The notes below the pieces were generated by a model, which did not search any database, had not been told where the DNA came from, and worked only from the letters and a program-made list of their open reading frames with translations. 13,217 nucleotides of DNA. Source: an uncultured Paracoccaceae bacterium. Lineage in GTDB: Bacteria; Pseudomonadota; Alphaproteobacteria; Rhodobacterales; Rhodobacteraceae. The DNA is taken from assembly GCA_937916485.1 (NCBI GenBank), contig CALFSV010000152.1, forward strand, positions 1-13,217, in the 5' to 3' direction. The position numbers and the translations under genes are program-made. This document shows, piece after piece, positions 6,401-13,217 of the stretch. Every line of letters starts with the position of its first letter. Within the stretch, counting starts at the first letter, position 1.

Positions 6401-7192
6401 ATGGTCGCCGCCGGAGAACCGATTGTCGAAATGCGCAATATCGTCAAACGCTTCGGAAGCGTCGAGGCGCTGTCCGGCGTGTCAATGAAAGTCCGAAAAG
6501 GCGAAGTTCTGGGCCTTTTGGGCGACAATGGCGCGGGCAAGTCCACGCTGGTCAAGACACTCGCCGGTGTCCACGATCCCGACGAGGGCGAGATCTTCGT
6601 CAAGGGACAGCGCGTCAGCCCCTGGACCCCGCTTGCCGCGCGAAATGCGGGTATTGAGACGGTGTTTCAGGACCGCGCGCTGGCGCCGCAGCATTCCATT
6701 GTCACCAACATCTTCATGGGGCGCGAGATCACCAATGCGTTTGGCCTGATCCGGGTGCAAAGGCAGGTGGATGAGGCCAACCGATTGATGCGCGAGATCG
6801 GCTTTACCTCCAAGGTCTTCAACCCGGACAGTACGGTGGGCCATTTGTCGGGCGGCGAGCGTCAGGGCGTCGCCATCGCGCGCGCGCTGTACAACAATGC
6901 CGATGTGATCGTGCTGGACGAGCCGACAACGGCCCTCTCGCTGACCGAAACCCAAAAAGTGTTCCGCTTTGTCGAGGCGGTGAAGGAAAGCGGGCGGACC
7001 GTCGTCTTCATCGGCCACAACATCTACCACGTCTACGATATCGCCGACCGGTTCTTTGTGATTGACCGGGGCCGCGAGGCGTTTGAGGGCCCCAAGGCTG
7101 CCTTCCGGGGGGCCGATCACCTGATCGAGATGATGCATCAGCTGGCCGAGACGGGCAGCGCTGACGTCTCTCATCTCCAAGCGACAACGTGA
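6401..7192 (+). CDS. Sugar ABC transporter ATP-binding protein, single-domain FrcA-like
   Basis: This 263-residue protein is a single nucleotide-binding domain with every motif in place: Walker A G41-DNGAGKST49, Q-loop Gln90, signature L149-SGGERQ155, Walker B V169-IVLDEP175, and the switch histidine His206. It powers import through the adjacent permease at the cytoplasmic face of the membrane. Most carbohydrate transporters of the Rbs/CUT2 class use a double-domain ATPase of about 500 residues; the single-domain form resembles FrcA of the rhizobial fructose system. The start ATG is preceded by GAGGAGG at 6 nt. The gene is followed by the permease with 11 nt between stop and start. The short tail after residue 240 has no recognisable regulatory domain. 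Confidence 0.93.
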   Translation: MVAAGEPIVEMRNIVKRFGSVEALSGVSMKVRKGEVLGLLGDNGAGKSTLVKTLAGVHDPDEGEIFVKGQRVSPWTPLAARNAGIETVFQDRALAPQHSIVTNIFMGREITNAFGLIRVQRQVDEANRLMREIGFTSKVFNPDSTVGHLSGGERQGVAIARALYNNADVIVLDEPTTALSLTETQKVFRFVEAVKESGRTVVFIGHNIYHVYDIADRFFVIDRGREAFEGPKAAFRGADHLIEMMHQLAETGSADVSHLQATT

Positions 7193-7203
7193 GGAGCGGT
7201 GCC

Positions 7204-8256
7204 ATGACCGACCAGATCGTCATCCCCGATACCCCCGCTCCCAAGACCGTCCCTGTCGATGAGCGTGGTGAACAAAGCCGCTGGCTACTGTTTTACCGCC
7301 GCAACGGACGTGCGCTGAACGCCTTTCTGACGTTTATGCTGGTCTGGGCCTTTTTCGCGTCGAACAACCCGACCCTGTTCCTGATCCCTGGCTACTACAA
7401 TGCATTCCTGTTTAGCGTCCCTGCGACGATCATCATTACCACCGCGCTGGTCTTTGTGATCGTGTCGGGCGAGATTGATCTCGCCTTTCCGTCGGTCATG
7501 GGTGCGTCCGGGGGCATGTTCATGTCGCTGGTGCTTCTTGACATCCCGATCCTGCCGGCCGCTGCCATCACAATGGCGGGCGGCGCGCTCATCGGCCTTC
7601 TGATCGGGGCGGTCGTGGTCTACGGCAAGATCTCGTCGCTTGTAGCAACGCTGGGGCTGAACTTTTTCATCGTTGGCCTCGTCAACCTGATCGCGCAAGG
7701 CCGCAACATCGAAAGCCGCGAAAGTGTCGGCACTCTCGGCTATCGCTTCTTCACCGGACGCTGGGCGCTGGGTGACACTGGCCTTCTGATCCCGAACCAC
7801 TTTATCATCGCGCTCATCTGGGTCGCGTTCTGCTATGTGTTGTTCACCTATCACCGCTTTGGCCGCCGGGTGCAGTTGGTCGGAGATAACCCCGACAGCG
7901 CGCGGCAGATGGGGATCAACATCGACCGTATCCGCGTAGGTGTGTTCGTCTTTTCTGGGCTGGCGGCGGCGCTTTGCGGCGTGATCCTTGTACAGACTGC
8001 GAACATGGTCTGGTTCCCGACCAGCGGCAAAGCCTACCTCTTGATCGCGCTCGCTGCCGTTTTCGTGGGCGGCACTCCGACATGGGGCGGTGTGGGCACG
8101 ATCTTTGGCGCCTTTTTCGGGGCGCTGACGATCACTCTGATCCCGTCCGGGGCGGTGGGGGCAGGGTTTGCTGGGTTCTGGACCGACTTCATGTTCGGCC
8201 TGGTCATTATCCTGACAATGATCGCGCACCGCTTCAGCGGGGCTCGGGTCCGATGA
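7204..8256 (+). CDS. Sugar ABC transporter permease (RbsC/FrcC family)
   Basis: This 350-residue integral membrane protein has an N-terminal cytoplasmic tail of about 35 residues followed by multiple hydrophobic segments, for example LNAFLTFMLVWAFFA, ATIIITTALVFVIVSG and AAITMAGGALIGLLIGAVVV. It belongs to the BPD_transp_2 family. The family landmarks GEIDLAFPSVMG (usual form GGIDLSVG) and the ATPase-contacting loop VGDNPDSARQMGINIDRIRV are visible. I take the ATG at 7204, preceded by GAGGAG at 7191-7196, rather than the GTG at 7189, which overlaps the ATPase gene and would add five residues. Its stop overlaps the first SDR gene (ATGA), so transport and catabolism are coupled on one transcript. 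Only one permease gene is present, as expected for a homodimeric transporter of this class. Confidence 0.93.
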   Translation: MTDQIVIPDTPAPKTVPVDERGEQSRWLLFYRRNGRALNAFLTFMLVWAFFASNNPTLFLIPGYYNAFLFSVPATIIITTALVFVIVSGEIDLAFPSVMGASGGMFMSLVLLDIPILPAAAITMAGGALIGLLIGAVVVYGKISSLVATLGLNFFIVGLVNLIAQGRNIESRESVGTLGYRFFTGRWALGDTGLLIPNHFIIALIWVAFCYVLFTYHRFGRRVQLVGDNPDSARQMGINIDRIRVGVFVFSGLAAALCGVILVQTANMVWFPTSGKAYLLIALAAVFVGGTPTWGGVGTIFGAFFGALTITLIPSGAVGAGFAGFWTDFMFGLVIILTMIAHRFSGARVR

Positions 8257-8981
8257 ACCCTCGCGCCGTCCTTGTCACCGGTGCCGCCGGCGGCATTGGC
8301 ACGGCGGTGGTTCAGGCGTTTCTCACCGACGGTGCCGAGGTTGTCGCCCTTGATCTTGTCGCGCCCGATCTGCATGGCGGGCCAGGGCTTTCGATCGCTG
8401 CCGACCTGACAGATGAGCAGGCCGTTGCCGAGGCGTTTGACGCAATCGCTGCTCGGTATGGATGCCTTGAAACGATCGCCAATGTGGCCGGGATCAACCA
8501 CCGTGCGACCCTGACCCAGATGCAGCTGGCGGATTGGGACCGCATGATGGATGTGAACCTAGGCGGCATGTTCCTGACGGCAAAGTACGGAATACCGCTG
8601 CTGTCACGTGGGATCGCGCCGTCCATCGTCAACATGGCCTCGATTTCGGGTCATGTCGCCAGCGACGATTTCCCCGCCTATGTGACCACCAAGGCCGCCA
8701 TCGAAAGCTTTACCGGTGCGTTATCGCAAGAGGCAGGCGAGAGGGGCATACGTGTCAACGCCGTGGCGCCCGGTTGGGTCGATGCGGGCTTTACCCATGC
8801 GGCCATGGCCGAAGGCAACGCCGGGCAGATTCATGAGGCCGCAAGCAAGGCGCACCTTTTAGGCCGCATGGCGAGGGCGGAAGAGGTCGCCAACGCCTTC
8901 GTCTGGCTCGCCTCGCCCGGCGCATCCTTTGTCACCGGCCAGACATTGTTTGTCGATGGCGGTCTGATGCGGGTGCATTGA
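8253..8981 (+). CDS. Short-chain dehydrogenase/reductase (SDR) 1
   Basis: This 242-residue classical SDR has the NAD(P)-binding motif T9-GAAGGIG16 and NVAG at 77-80 (variant of NNAG). The catalytic set is S130, Y143 and K147, spaced as in FabG-like enzymes. An acidic D34 at the end of the second strand (VVALDL) suggests NAD rather than NADP. Enzymes of this kind in sugar operons oxidise a sugar, sugar alcohol or sugar acid hydroxyl in the cytoplasm. The ATG overlaps the permease stop (ATGA) and has no strong Shine-Dalgarno of its own, so translation is probably coupled. The long open frame extending upstream from 7974 lies inside the permease gene and is not coding. The substrate is not predictable; a steroid/aglycone alcohol is possible as well as a sugar. 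Confidence 0.9.
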   Translation: MNPRAVLVTGAAGGIGTAVVQAFLTDGAEVVALDLVAPDLHGGPGLSIAADLTDEQAVAEAFDAIAARYGCLETIANVAGINHRATLTQMQLADWDRMMDVNLGGMFLTAKYGIPLLSRGIAPSIVNMASISGHVASDDFPAYVTTKAAIESFTGALSQEAGERGIRVNAVAPGWVDAGFTHAAMAEGNAGQIHEAASKAHLLGRMARAEEVANAFVWLASPGASFVTGQTLFVDGGLMRVH

Positions 8982-9688
8982 TGGCGGACTGTAGAACAAT
9001 CGTGGTTACCGGGGGGGCTGGGGGCATCGGGGCGACGACCGTGGCGATGGCGCAGGCCCGCGACTATCGCGCAGTGTCGCTTGACCTGCGAGAGAACCCA
9101 GACGCCGATATTTCAATCGTGCTCGACCTGACGGACGAAGGCGCGGTGAAGGATGCCTTTGACAGCATAGGCCCGCTGGTCGGGCTGGTCTGCATCGCGG
9201 GTACCAATGTGCAGGGTCTAGTCACCGACCTGCCTCTAGCCGAATGGCGACGGGTCATGCAGGTCAATGTGGGTCACATGATGCTGGCGCTGAAACATGG
9301 CGGCAGGGCGCTGACCGAGGGGGCAGGGGTTGTGCTGATGTCGTCGGTTTCTGCCCATATCGGTACGGTTGGGTCGGTGGCCTACCACAGCTCCAAGGGG
9401 GCGGTGCTAGGGCTGATGCGGGCGGCCTCGGGCGGCTTTGCGCCGCGCGGTGTCCGCGTCAATGCAGTTAGCCCCGGCTGGGTCGATACCGACTTTACCA
9501 ACCGCGCACTGGACGCCACGCCCAATGGCGAGGCGATCCGCCTCGCCGCCGCCGCCCAGCACATCGCGGGCCGCATGGCGCAGCCCAGTGAAGTGGCCGA
9601 GGCGGTCCTGTTTTTGCTGTCGGACCGTGCGTCCTTCGTCACCGGAACCGAACTCGTCGTTGATGGCGGGTTCCTGCGTAAAAGGTAG
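8981..9688 (+). CDS. Short-chain dehydrogenase/reductase (SDR) 2
   Basis: This 235-residue classical SDR has coenzyme motif T10-GGAGGIG17, an acidic residue at the end of the second strand (SLDLR, suggesting NAD), and catalytic S122, Y135 and K139. The usual NNAG turn is CIAG at 71-74, so the first Asn is replaced by Cys. It resembles SDR 1 over the C-terminal half: both share RVNAV-x-PGWVD, GRMA and ASFVTG followed by VDGG, consistent with an old duplication. The ATG shares its A with the stop of SDR 1 (TGATG), giving tight coupling; an in-frame TTG one codon earlier is less likely. Two adjacent SDRs could act on successive hydroxyls, or form a mixed oligomer. Confidence 0.9.
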   Translation: MADCRTIVVTGGAGGIGATTVAMAQARDYRAVSLDLRENPDADISIVLDLTDEGAVKDAFDSIGPLVGLVCIAGTNVQGLVTDLPLAEWRRVMQVNVGHMMLALKHGGRALTEGAGVVLMSSVSAHIGTVGSVAYHSSKGAVLGLMRAASGGFAPRGVRVNAVSPGWVDTDFTNRALDATPNGEAIRLAAAAQHIAGRMAQPSEVAEAVLFLLSDRASFVTGTELVVDGGFLRKR

Positions 9689-9694
9689 CCGTCC

Positions 9695-11773
9695 ATGGCC
9701 GAGACATTCACGCAGGATGGCACGGCGCTGGTCGTGCGGTTCAACGGTGAAGCCATTCGCATTGAGCCTTGGGGCCTCGATGCGCTGCGCGTCCGGGCAC
9801 GTCCGGGCGGTCGGGTGGTGGACCCTCATGTCTCAGCGCTCCTCCCCGCGCCCGAGGGTCCGCCACCGGCCATCGACATTGCCGCCCGCTCTGCAAGCCT
9901 GACCCAAGGCGCGATCCGGGCCGAGGTGCGCCTGCAACATCGCCATGGTGCCGATGTACCATTTGAGCCTGTCCTGAGCTTTGTGGACAGCGCGACCGGC
10001 CGGGCGCTGCTTGAGGAAACCCGCCCGCATTTTGCCGGGCCAGGACCGCGGTCTTTTCTGCCACTCGCCTCGGACAGCTTTCAGCTGGAGGCAAGTTTCA
10101 AGTCGCATGATGACGAGTGGTTCATGGGTCTGGGTCAGCCACAGCATGGTCGACTAGACCTAAAGGGCACGACGAATGCCTTGTTGCAGCAGAATACCAA
10201 CGTTGTCGTCCCCTTTGTGATATCGTCCCGCGGCTATGGCTTTTTGTGGAACAACCCCGCTGTGGGGCGTGTCGACTTTGCTGCCAACCTGACCCGGTGG
10301 AAGGCGGACGCGACGCCAGGCCTTGACTACTGGATCACGGCAGGGACCAGCGCACAGACGATCCTTCGCGCTTACCTTGACGCTACAGGCATGCCGCCCC
10401 TGCTGCCTGACTGGGCGACGGGATTTTGGCAATGCAAGCTGCGCTATCGCACGCAAGCCGAACTGCTGGGCGTTGCGAAGGAACACCTCGCCCGTGGCCT
10501 GCCGCTGTCCTGCATTGTGATCGATTTCTTTACCTGGACCCGGCAGGGCGAGTGGAAATTCGATCCCGTCGACTGGCCCGATCCCGCCGCGCTGGTGGCC
10601 GAACTGGCAGAACTGGGGGTGGAGACCATGGTGTCGACCTGGCCCACGATCGGGCTGAATTCCGAGAACTGGTCGGAGATGCGCGAAAAGGGCTATATCC
10701 TGAGGACCGAGCGCGGCGTCCCGGCGATCAACCTGTTTCCCGACAAGCACCCCTTCGGGCTGCATTTCCTGACCTACTACGACGCGTTCCACCCGGATGC
10801 GCGGGATTTCCACTGGGACAAGGTGCGGCAGAACTATCTGGCGAAAGGCATTCGCAATTTCTGGCTTGATAGTTGCGAGCCCGAGATCCGCCCGGCCCAT
10901 GCGGGCCATCTGCGAACCCATCTGGGCAACGGGGCCGAGATGCTGAGCGCCTATCCCCGGCTGCATGGCCAGCGCTATGCCGAGGGGCTGGCGGCCGAGG
11001 GGATCGACGACGCCGTCTTGCTGACCCGCAGCACATGGGCCGGAGGTCAGGCGCAACCAATCATATTGTGGTCCGGCGATGTCTGGTCGACCTGGGAGGA
11101 TTTTCGCGCGCAGATCGCGGCAGGCTGTCATGCGGCCATGTCCGGCATTGGCTGGTGGACGACCGATATTGGCGGTTTCTACGACGGGCATGGCGACGAC
11201 CCGGATTTTCGCGAATTGCTGGTGCGCTGGTTCGAATTCGGTGTGTTTTCCCCTATCTGCCGGTTGCACGGTTTTCGCGTGCCCGACGGGGTGCCAATGG
11301 CTCCCGCAGGGGATCCGGTGGACTATGGCCGGGACCTGTTCTCGATCTTTACTGACACCGGGGGCAGCAACGAGGTCTGGTCCTACGGCGATGACGTGCT
11401 GGCCCATGCCACGCGCCTGCTGGCCCTGCGCGAACGCTTGCGGCCCTATATCGGCGCGGCCATGGCCAGCTATCATCAGGACGGCGTGCCCCCGATGCAA
11501 CCCTTGGCATTTGCCTTTCCGGGCGACGCTGCAGAGGCGGCGGCAGAGCAATACATGTTCGGACCTGACATCCTCGTGGCGCCGGTCACCCGCCCCGGTG
11601 CCTCGGCGCGACAGGTGCACTTGCCAGCCGGGATCGACTGGTTCCATCCGGCCTCGGGCCTGACCTTGCCGGGCGGGCAGATGGTCGAGCTCGCGATGCC
11701 GCTGGGCTCTCCACCAGTGCTGGTCCGGGCGGGTGCGGCGGTTGCGGCACACCTGACGGACTGGGCGGAATGA
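9695..11773 (+). CDS. GH31-family alpha-glycosidase (alpha-glucosidase/alpha-xylosidase-like)
   Basis: This 692-residue protein has the GH31 layout: N-terminal beta-sandwich to about residue 230, a TIM barrel opening at LPDWATGFWQCKLRYRTQ, and a C-terminal beta region. Key residues are visible. The nucleophile is D392 in FWLD-SCEPE, and the acid/base is D462 in ILWSGDVWSTWEDF, followed by GWWTTDIGGF. There is no signal peptide, so it acts in the cytoplasm on imported substrate by a retaining mechanism. GH31 includes alpha-glucosidases, alpha-xylosidases and sulfoquinovosidases. The WLDSxEPE form is closer to the alpha-xylosidase/alpha-glucosidase branch than to YihQ, so sulfoquinovose is not favoured, but that is judged by eye. 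The gene starts 6 nt after SDR 2 and its stop overlaps the P450 start (ATGA). Having two unrelated alpha-glycosidases, GH13 and GH31, in one regulon suggests two linkages or two substrates. Confidence 0.93.
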   Translation: MAETFTQDGTALVVRFNGEAIRIEPWGLDALRVRARPGGRVVDPHVSALLPAPEGPPPAIDIAARSASLTQGAIRAEVRLQHRHGADVPFEPVLSFVDSATGRALLEETRPHFAGPGPRSFLPLASDSFQLEASFKSHDDEWFMGLGQPQHGRLDLKGTTNALLQQNTNVVVPFVISSRGYGFLWNNPAVGRVDFAANLTRWKADATPGLDYWITAGTSAQTILRAYLDATGMPPLLPDWATGFWQCKLRYRTQAELLGVAKEHLARGLPLSCIVIDFFTWTRQGEWKFDPVDWPDPAALVAELAELGVETMVSTWPTIGLNSENWSEMREKGYILRTERGVPAINLFPDKHPFGLHFLTYYDAFHPDARDFHWDKVRQNYLAKGIRNFWLDSCEPEIRPAHAGHLRTHLGNGAEMLSAYPRLHGQRYAEGLAAEGIDDAVLLTRSTWAGGQAQPIILWSGDVWSTWEDFRAQIAAGCHAAMSGIGWWTTDIGGFYDGHGDDPDFRELLVRWFEFGVFSPICRLHGFRVPDGVPMAPAGDPVDYGRDLFSIFTDTGGSNEVWSYGDDVLAHATRLLALRERLRPYIGAAMASYHQDGVPPMQPLAFAFPGDAAEAAAEQYMFGPDILVAPVTRPGASARQVHLPAGIDWFHPASGLTLPGGQMVELAMPLGSPPVLVRAGAAVAAHLTDWAE

Positions 11774-12903
11774 GCATTGATCCCTTTGCAAAGCAGCGGC
11801 AGTCGACCGGTTACGCCGAAGGCCGCTTTGGCGACGAGGCGATCCCGCTGATCCTGCGCTATCGCGACGTCCGGCTGGCGGCTAATGACACTGCGCGGTT
11901 CAGCTCTGATGCGCCCGGACGCCTTCCGATCCCGGATGAAACCGATGTTCGCAACCTGCGGCAGTTGCCGATCGAGACGGATCCGCCCCTCCATACCGAC
12001 TACCGCGACATCGTGCGCCCGTGGTTCCGCCGGCCCGCCGACCCGGCCTATGCGCGACGGATCGAGGCAATCGTCGATGCCTTGCTGGACGCCATGCAGG
12101 ACCGGCCAGAGGTCGAGGCGGTCTCTGATCTGGCACTGCCGCTGCAATCGCGTGCGTTGGCCGTCCTGTTGGGCCTGCCAGAGGCCGAGGCTGACATCTG
12201 GATTGGCTGGGGGATCCATGCCTTCAAGGTTGACGGGCGCAATATCCCCGAGAAGGCCAGGACGCTCGAAACCTACATCTACGATCGGATCAAAATCGCC
12301 ATGGCCGCCGCGGGCGAGGACTTCTTCAGCATGCTGCTGGCGGCGGAGTTTGGCGGCCGTAAACTGACCCCAGAGGAAATCGCGGGCTTTGCCCATGTCA
12401 CCTTTGCCGGTGGGCGCGATACGGTCATCAACACGCTGGTCTTTGCACTCGACCATCTGTCCCACCATCCCGATGCCCTCGACAGGCTGCGAAGCGACCC
12501 GGCGCTGGTGGTGACTGCAACTGAGGAATACGTGCGCCACCTGTCCCCGCTGTCGCACTTTGCCCGGATTTGCCCCAGAGGGGACGAGGTCGGGGGTATG
12601 GACGTCCCGCCGGGGGGACGGGTCGGGCTATGCTGGGCTTCGGCCAACCACGACGAAACCGTCTTTGAAAGTCCCCAAGACCTGCGACTGGACCGCAGTC
12701 CGAACCCGCATGTGGGATTTGGAAGCGGTCCGCATAATTGCCTTGGCTCGACCCATGCGCGCCTGGTTATCCGTACGTTTCTGGCCCGTCTTGGACAGCG
12801 CAATATCCGGATACAGGTCAAGGAAAAGGTCCCCTTAAGGCGCAACATCGGCGGGTTCAGCAGAAGCGCTGGTTTTGGACGATTGGTTCTGTCCGTTCGT
12901 TAG
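11770..12903 (+). CDS. Cytochrome P450 monooxygenase
   Basis: This 377-residue soluble bacterial P450 shows all signatures: C-helix DPPLHTDYRDIVRPWF (71-86), I-helix A213-GGRDT218 with the proton-relay Thr, K-helix E253-YVR256, and heme loop F317-GSGPHNCLG326 with Cys324 as heme ligand. Length is slightly below the usual 400-420 residues, mostly at the N-terminus. It would insert one oxygen atom, giving hydroxylation or O-dealkylation, using electrons from a ferredoxin and reductase. Neither is encoded next to it; the only ferredoxin in the window is the Rieske protein of the opposite operon, whereas bacterial P450s normally use 2Fe-2S or 3Fe-4S ferredoxins of other folds. The start overlaps the GH31 stop (ATGA), so it is the coupled last gene of the sugar operon. 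P450s that demethylate 6-O-methyl-galactose in marine bacteria are a precedent, but homology to them is not established here. Confidence 0.95.
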   Translation: MSIDPFAKQRQSTGYAEGRFGDEAIPLILRYRDVRLAANDTARFSSDAPGRLPIPDETDVRNLRQLPIETDPPLHTDYRDIVRPWFRRPADPAYARRIEAIVDALLDAMQDRPEVEAVSDLALPLQSRALAVLLGLPEAEADIWIGWGIHAFKVDGRNIPEKARTLETYIYDRIKIAMAAAGEDFFSMLLAAEFGGRKLTPEEIAGFAHVTFAGGRDTVINTLVFALDHLSHHPDALDRLRSDPALVVTATEEYVRHLSPLSHFARICPRGDEVGGMDVPPGGRVGLCWASANHDETVFESPQDLRLDRSPNPHVGFGSGPHNCLGSTHARLVIRTFLARLGQRNIRIQVKEKVPLRRNIGGFSRSAGFGRLVLSVR

Positions 12904-13138
12904 GGTTTGTTCAGTAAGTCTTCCAAACTCATCAAGTGACTCGGTGCTCAAATCCTTAGAGAAATTCATCACGTTAGCTCAGAGTTGAACCTGCGATTCA
13001 GGAGCAGTCCGACAGTCTCAAACCACTTGAATTGGCCGCGACCGCTTCGTCGGCGAACCGCCGTTTCGGTCGGCCCTATGCCGCTCTGAGCTCGAATGTC
13101 GCTAATATCAGAGCCGCACAGCACCGACGGGGGGCATT
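12904..13138. other. Non-coding stretch downstream of the P450 gene
   Basis: About 235 bp between the stop of the rightward operon and a convergent partial gene. No open frame with coding character and no RNA gene was recognised, and no T-tract terminator follows the P450 stop. The composition is visibly more AT-rich up to about 13020, then a GC-rich self-complementary block follows. Confidence 0.55.
13034..13075. repeat. Nested inverted repeat, possible structured 3' element
   Basis: GGCCGCGACCG (13034-13044) pairs with CGGTCGGCC (13067-13075) apart from a two-base bulge, and inside it CGGCG (13051-13055) pairs with CGCCG (13059-13063). The block lies between two converging genes. It could act as a bidirectional transcription barrier, although it lacks a T-run on either side. 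Confidence 0.35.
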
Positions 13139-13217
13139 TCAAAAGTCGGCCTTTGGGCCGGTCGCGATCTTGTCGAGATACTGCAGACGCAAAATGACGC
13201 GTTCGTAAGCGTGGTTG
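13139..13217 (-). CDS. C-terminal fragment of an unidentified gene, cut by window edge
   Basis: On the minus strand an open frame enters from the right edge and ends with TGA at 13141-13139. The 25 visible residues end in LRLQYLDKIATGPKADF, a charged, helix-like sequence with natural amino-acid composition; the opposite strand has a stop in the corresponding stretch. The gene would converge with the P450 gene. Too little is visible to name a family, and a chance open frame in GC-rich DNA remains possible. Confidence 0.4.
   Translation of the reverse strand, partial: NHAYERVILRLQYLDKIATGPKADF

Noticed and set aside
7285..8229. Minus-strand open frame of 314 codons opposite the permease
   Set aside because: Its composition (very rich in Asp, Arg, His and Lys) mirrors the hydrophobic permease codons on the other strand; no domain or ribosome site is visible.
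7974..8252. N-terminal extension of SDR 1 into the permease gene
   Set aside because: The extension is permease sequence read in another frame; the SDR fold begins right at the ATG at 8253 that overlaps the permease stop.
9695..11773. Sulfoquinovosidase (YihQ-type) identity for the GH31 enzyme
   Set aside because: The nucleophile context FWLDSCEPE differs from the YihQ form, and no sulfosugar dehydratase, aldolase or exporter genes are nearby.
10160..11791. Minus-strand open frame of 543 codons opposite the GH31 gene
   Set aside because: It lies entirely antisense to a gene with clear catalytic motifs, has no recognisable domain and is rich in Arg/Gln/Gly, as expected from GC-rich shadow frames.
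11476..12558. Minus-strand open frame of 360 codons opposite the GH31/P450 junction
   Set aside because: It spans the junction of two well-supported plus-strand genes and shows no recognisable motif.
1..13217. CRISPR array, tRNA/rRNA genes, insertion sequence or phage genes
   Set aside because: No regularly spaced repeats, no cloverleaf-like sequence, no transposase or integrase motif and no terminal inverted repeats were recognised by eye.

Overview
The window is about 13.2 kb of GC-rich DNA with tightly packed genes, overlapping stop/start codons and strong AGGAGG-type ribosome sites. Protein character (FrcBCA-like sugar transporter, MocD/MocE-like oxygenase pair, LacI-type repressor) suggests an alphaproteobacterium, most likely of the Rhodobacteraceae/Roseobacter type. 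That placement is inferred from the reading of the proteins, not from a marker gene.

Layout. Two divergent operons share one 257-bp control region (5083-5339). Leftward (minus strand): GH13 alpha-glucosidase (5082-3502), LacI-family repressor (3505-2450), a divergent PanB/KPHMT-like protein (2460-1663), a MocD-like membrane di-iron desaturase/hydroxylase (1661-585) and a MocE-like Rieske ferredoxin (540-226). Rightward (plus strand): periplasmic sugar-binding protein (5340-6332), a hairpin attenuator (6342-6374), a single-domain ABC ATPase (6401-7192), permease (7204-8256), two tandem short-chain dehydrogenases (8253-8981 and 8981-9688), a GH31 alpha-glycosidase (9695-11773) and a cytochrome P450 (11770-12903). 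The right edge holds a non-coding stretch of about 235 bp and then the last 25 codons of an unidentified minus-strand gene (13139-13217). The first 225 bp carry no recognisable gene.

Control. Two copies of the 15-mer AAAACGTTTTTGGGT lie exactly 116 bp apart in the divergent region, each embedded in a palindrome of the kind LacI-family proteins bind. One sits between the -35 and -10 of the proposed leftward promoter, the other just downstream of the proposed rightward promoter. The repressor encoded in the leftward operon is the obvious ligand, giving an autoregulated switch for both operons.

Working model (inference). A sugar or glycoside is imported by the Frc/Rbs-type ABC system, cleaved in the cytoplasm by GH13 and/or GH31 enzymes (neither has a signal peptide), and oxidised by two SDRs. 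The unusual part is that two unrelated oxygenase modules, a P450 and a MocD/MocE pair, are built into the same sugar regulon. MocDE takes part in rhizopine (3-O-methyl-scyllo-inosamine) catabolism and P450s demethylate 6-O-methyl-galactose in marine bacteria. A substrate carrying an O-methyl or other alkyl/aglycone group that must be removed oxidatively is therefore the most attractive hypothesis. The PanB-like protein, which appears to have lost the family's metal ligands, is the least understood member.
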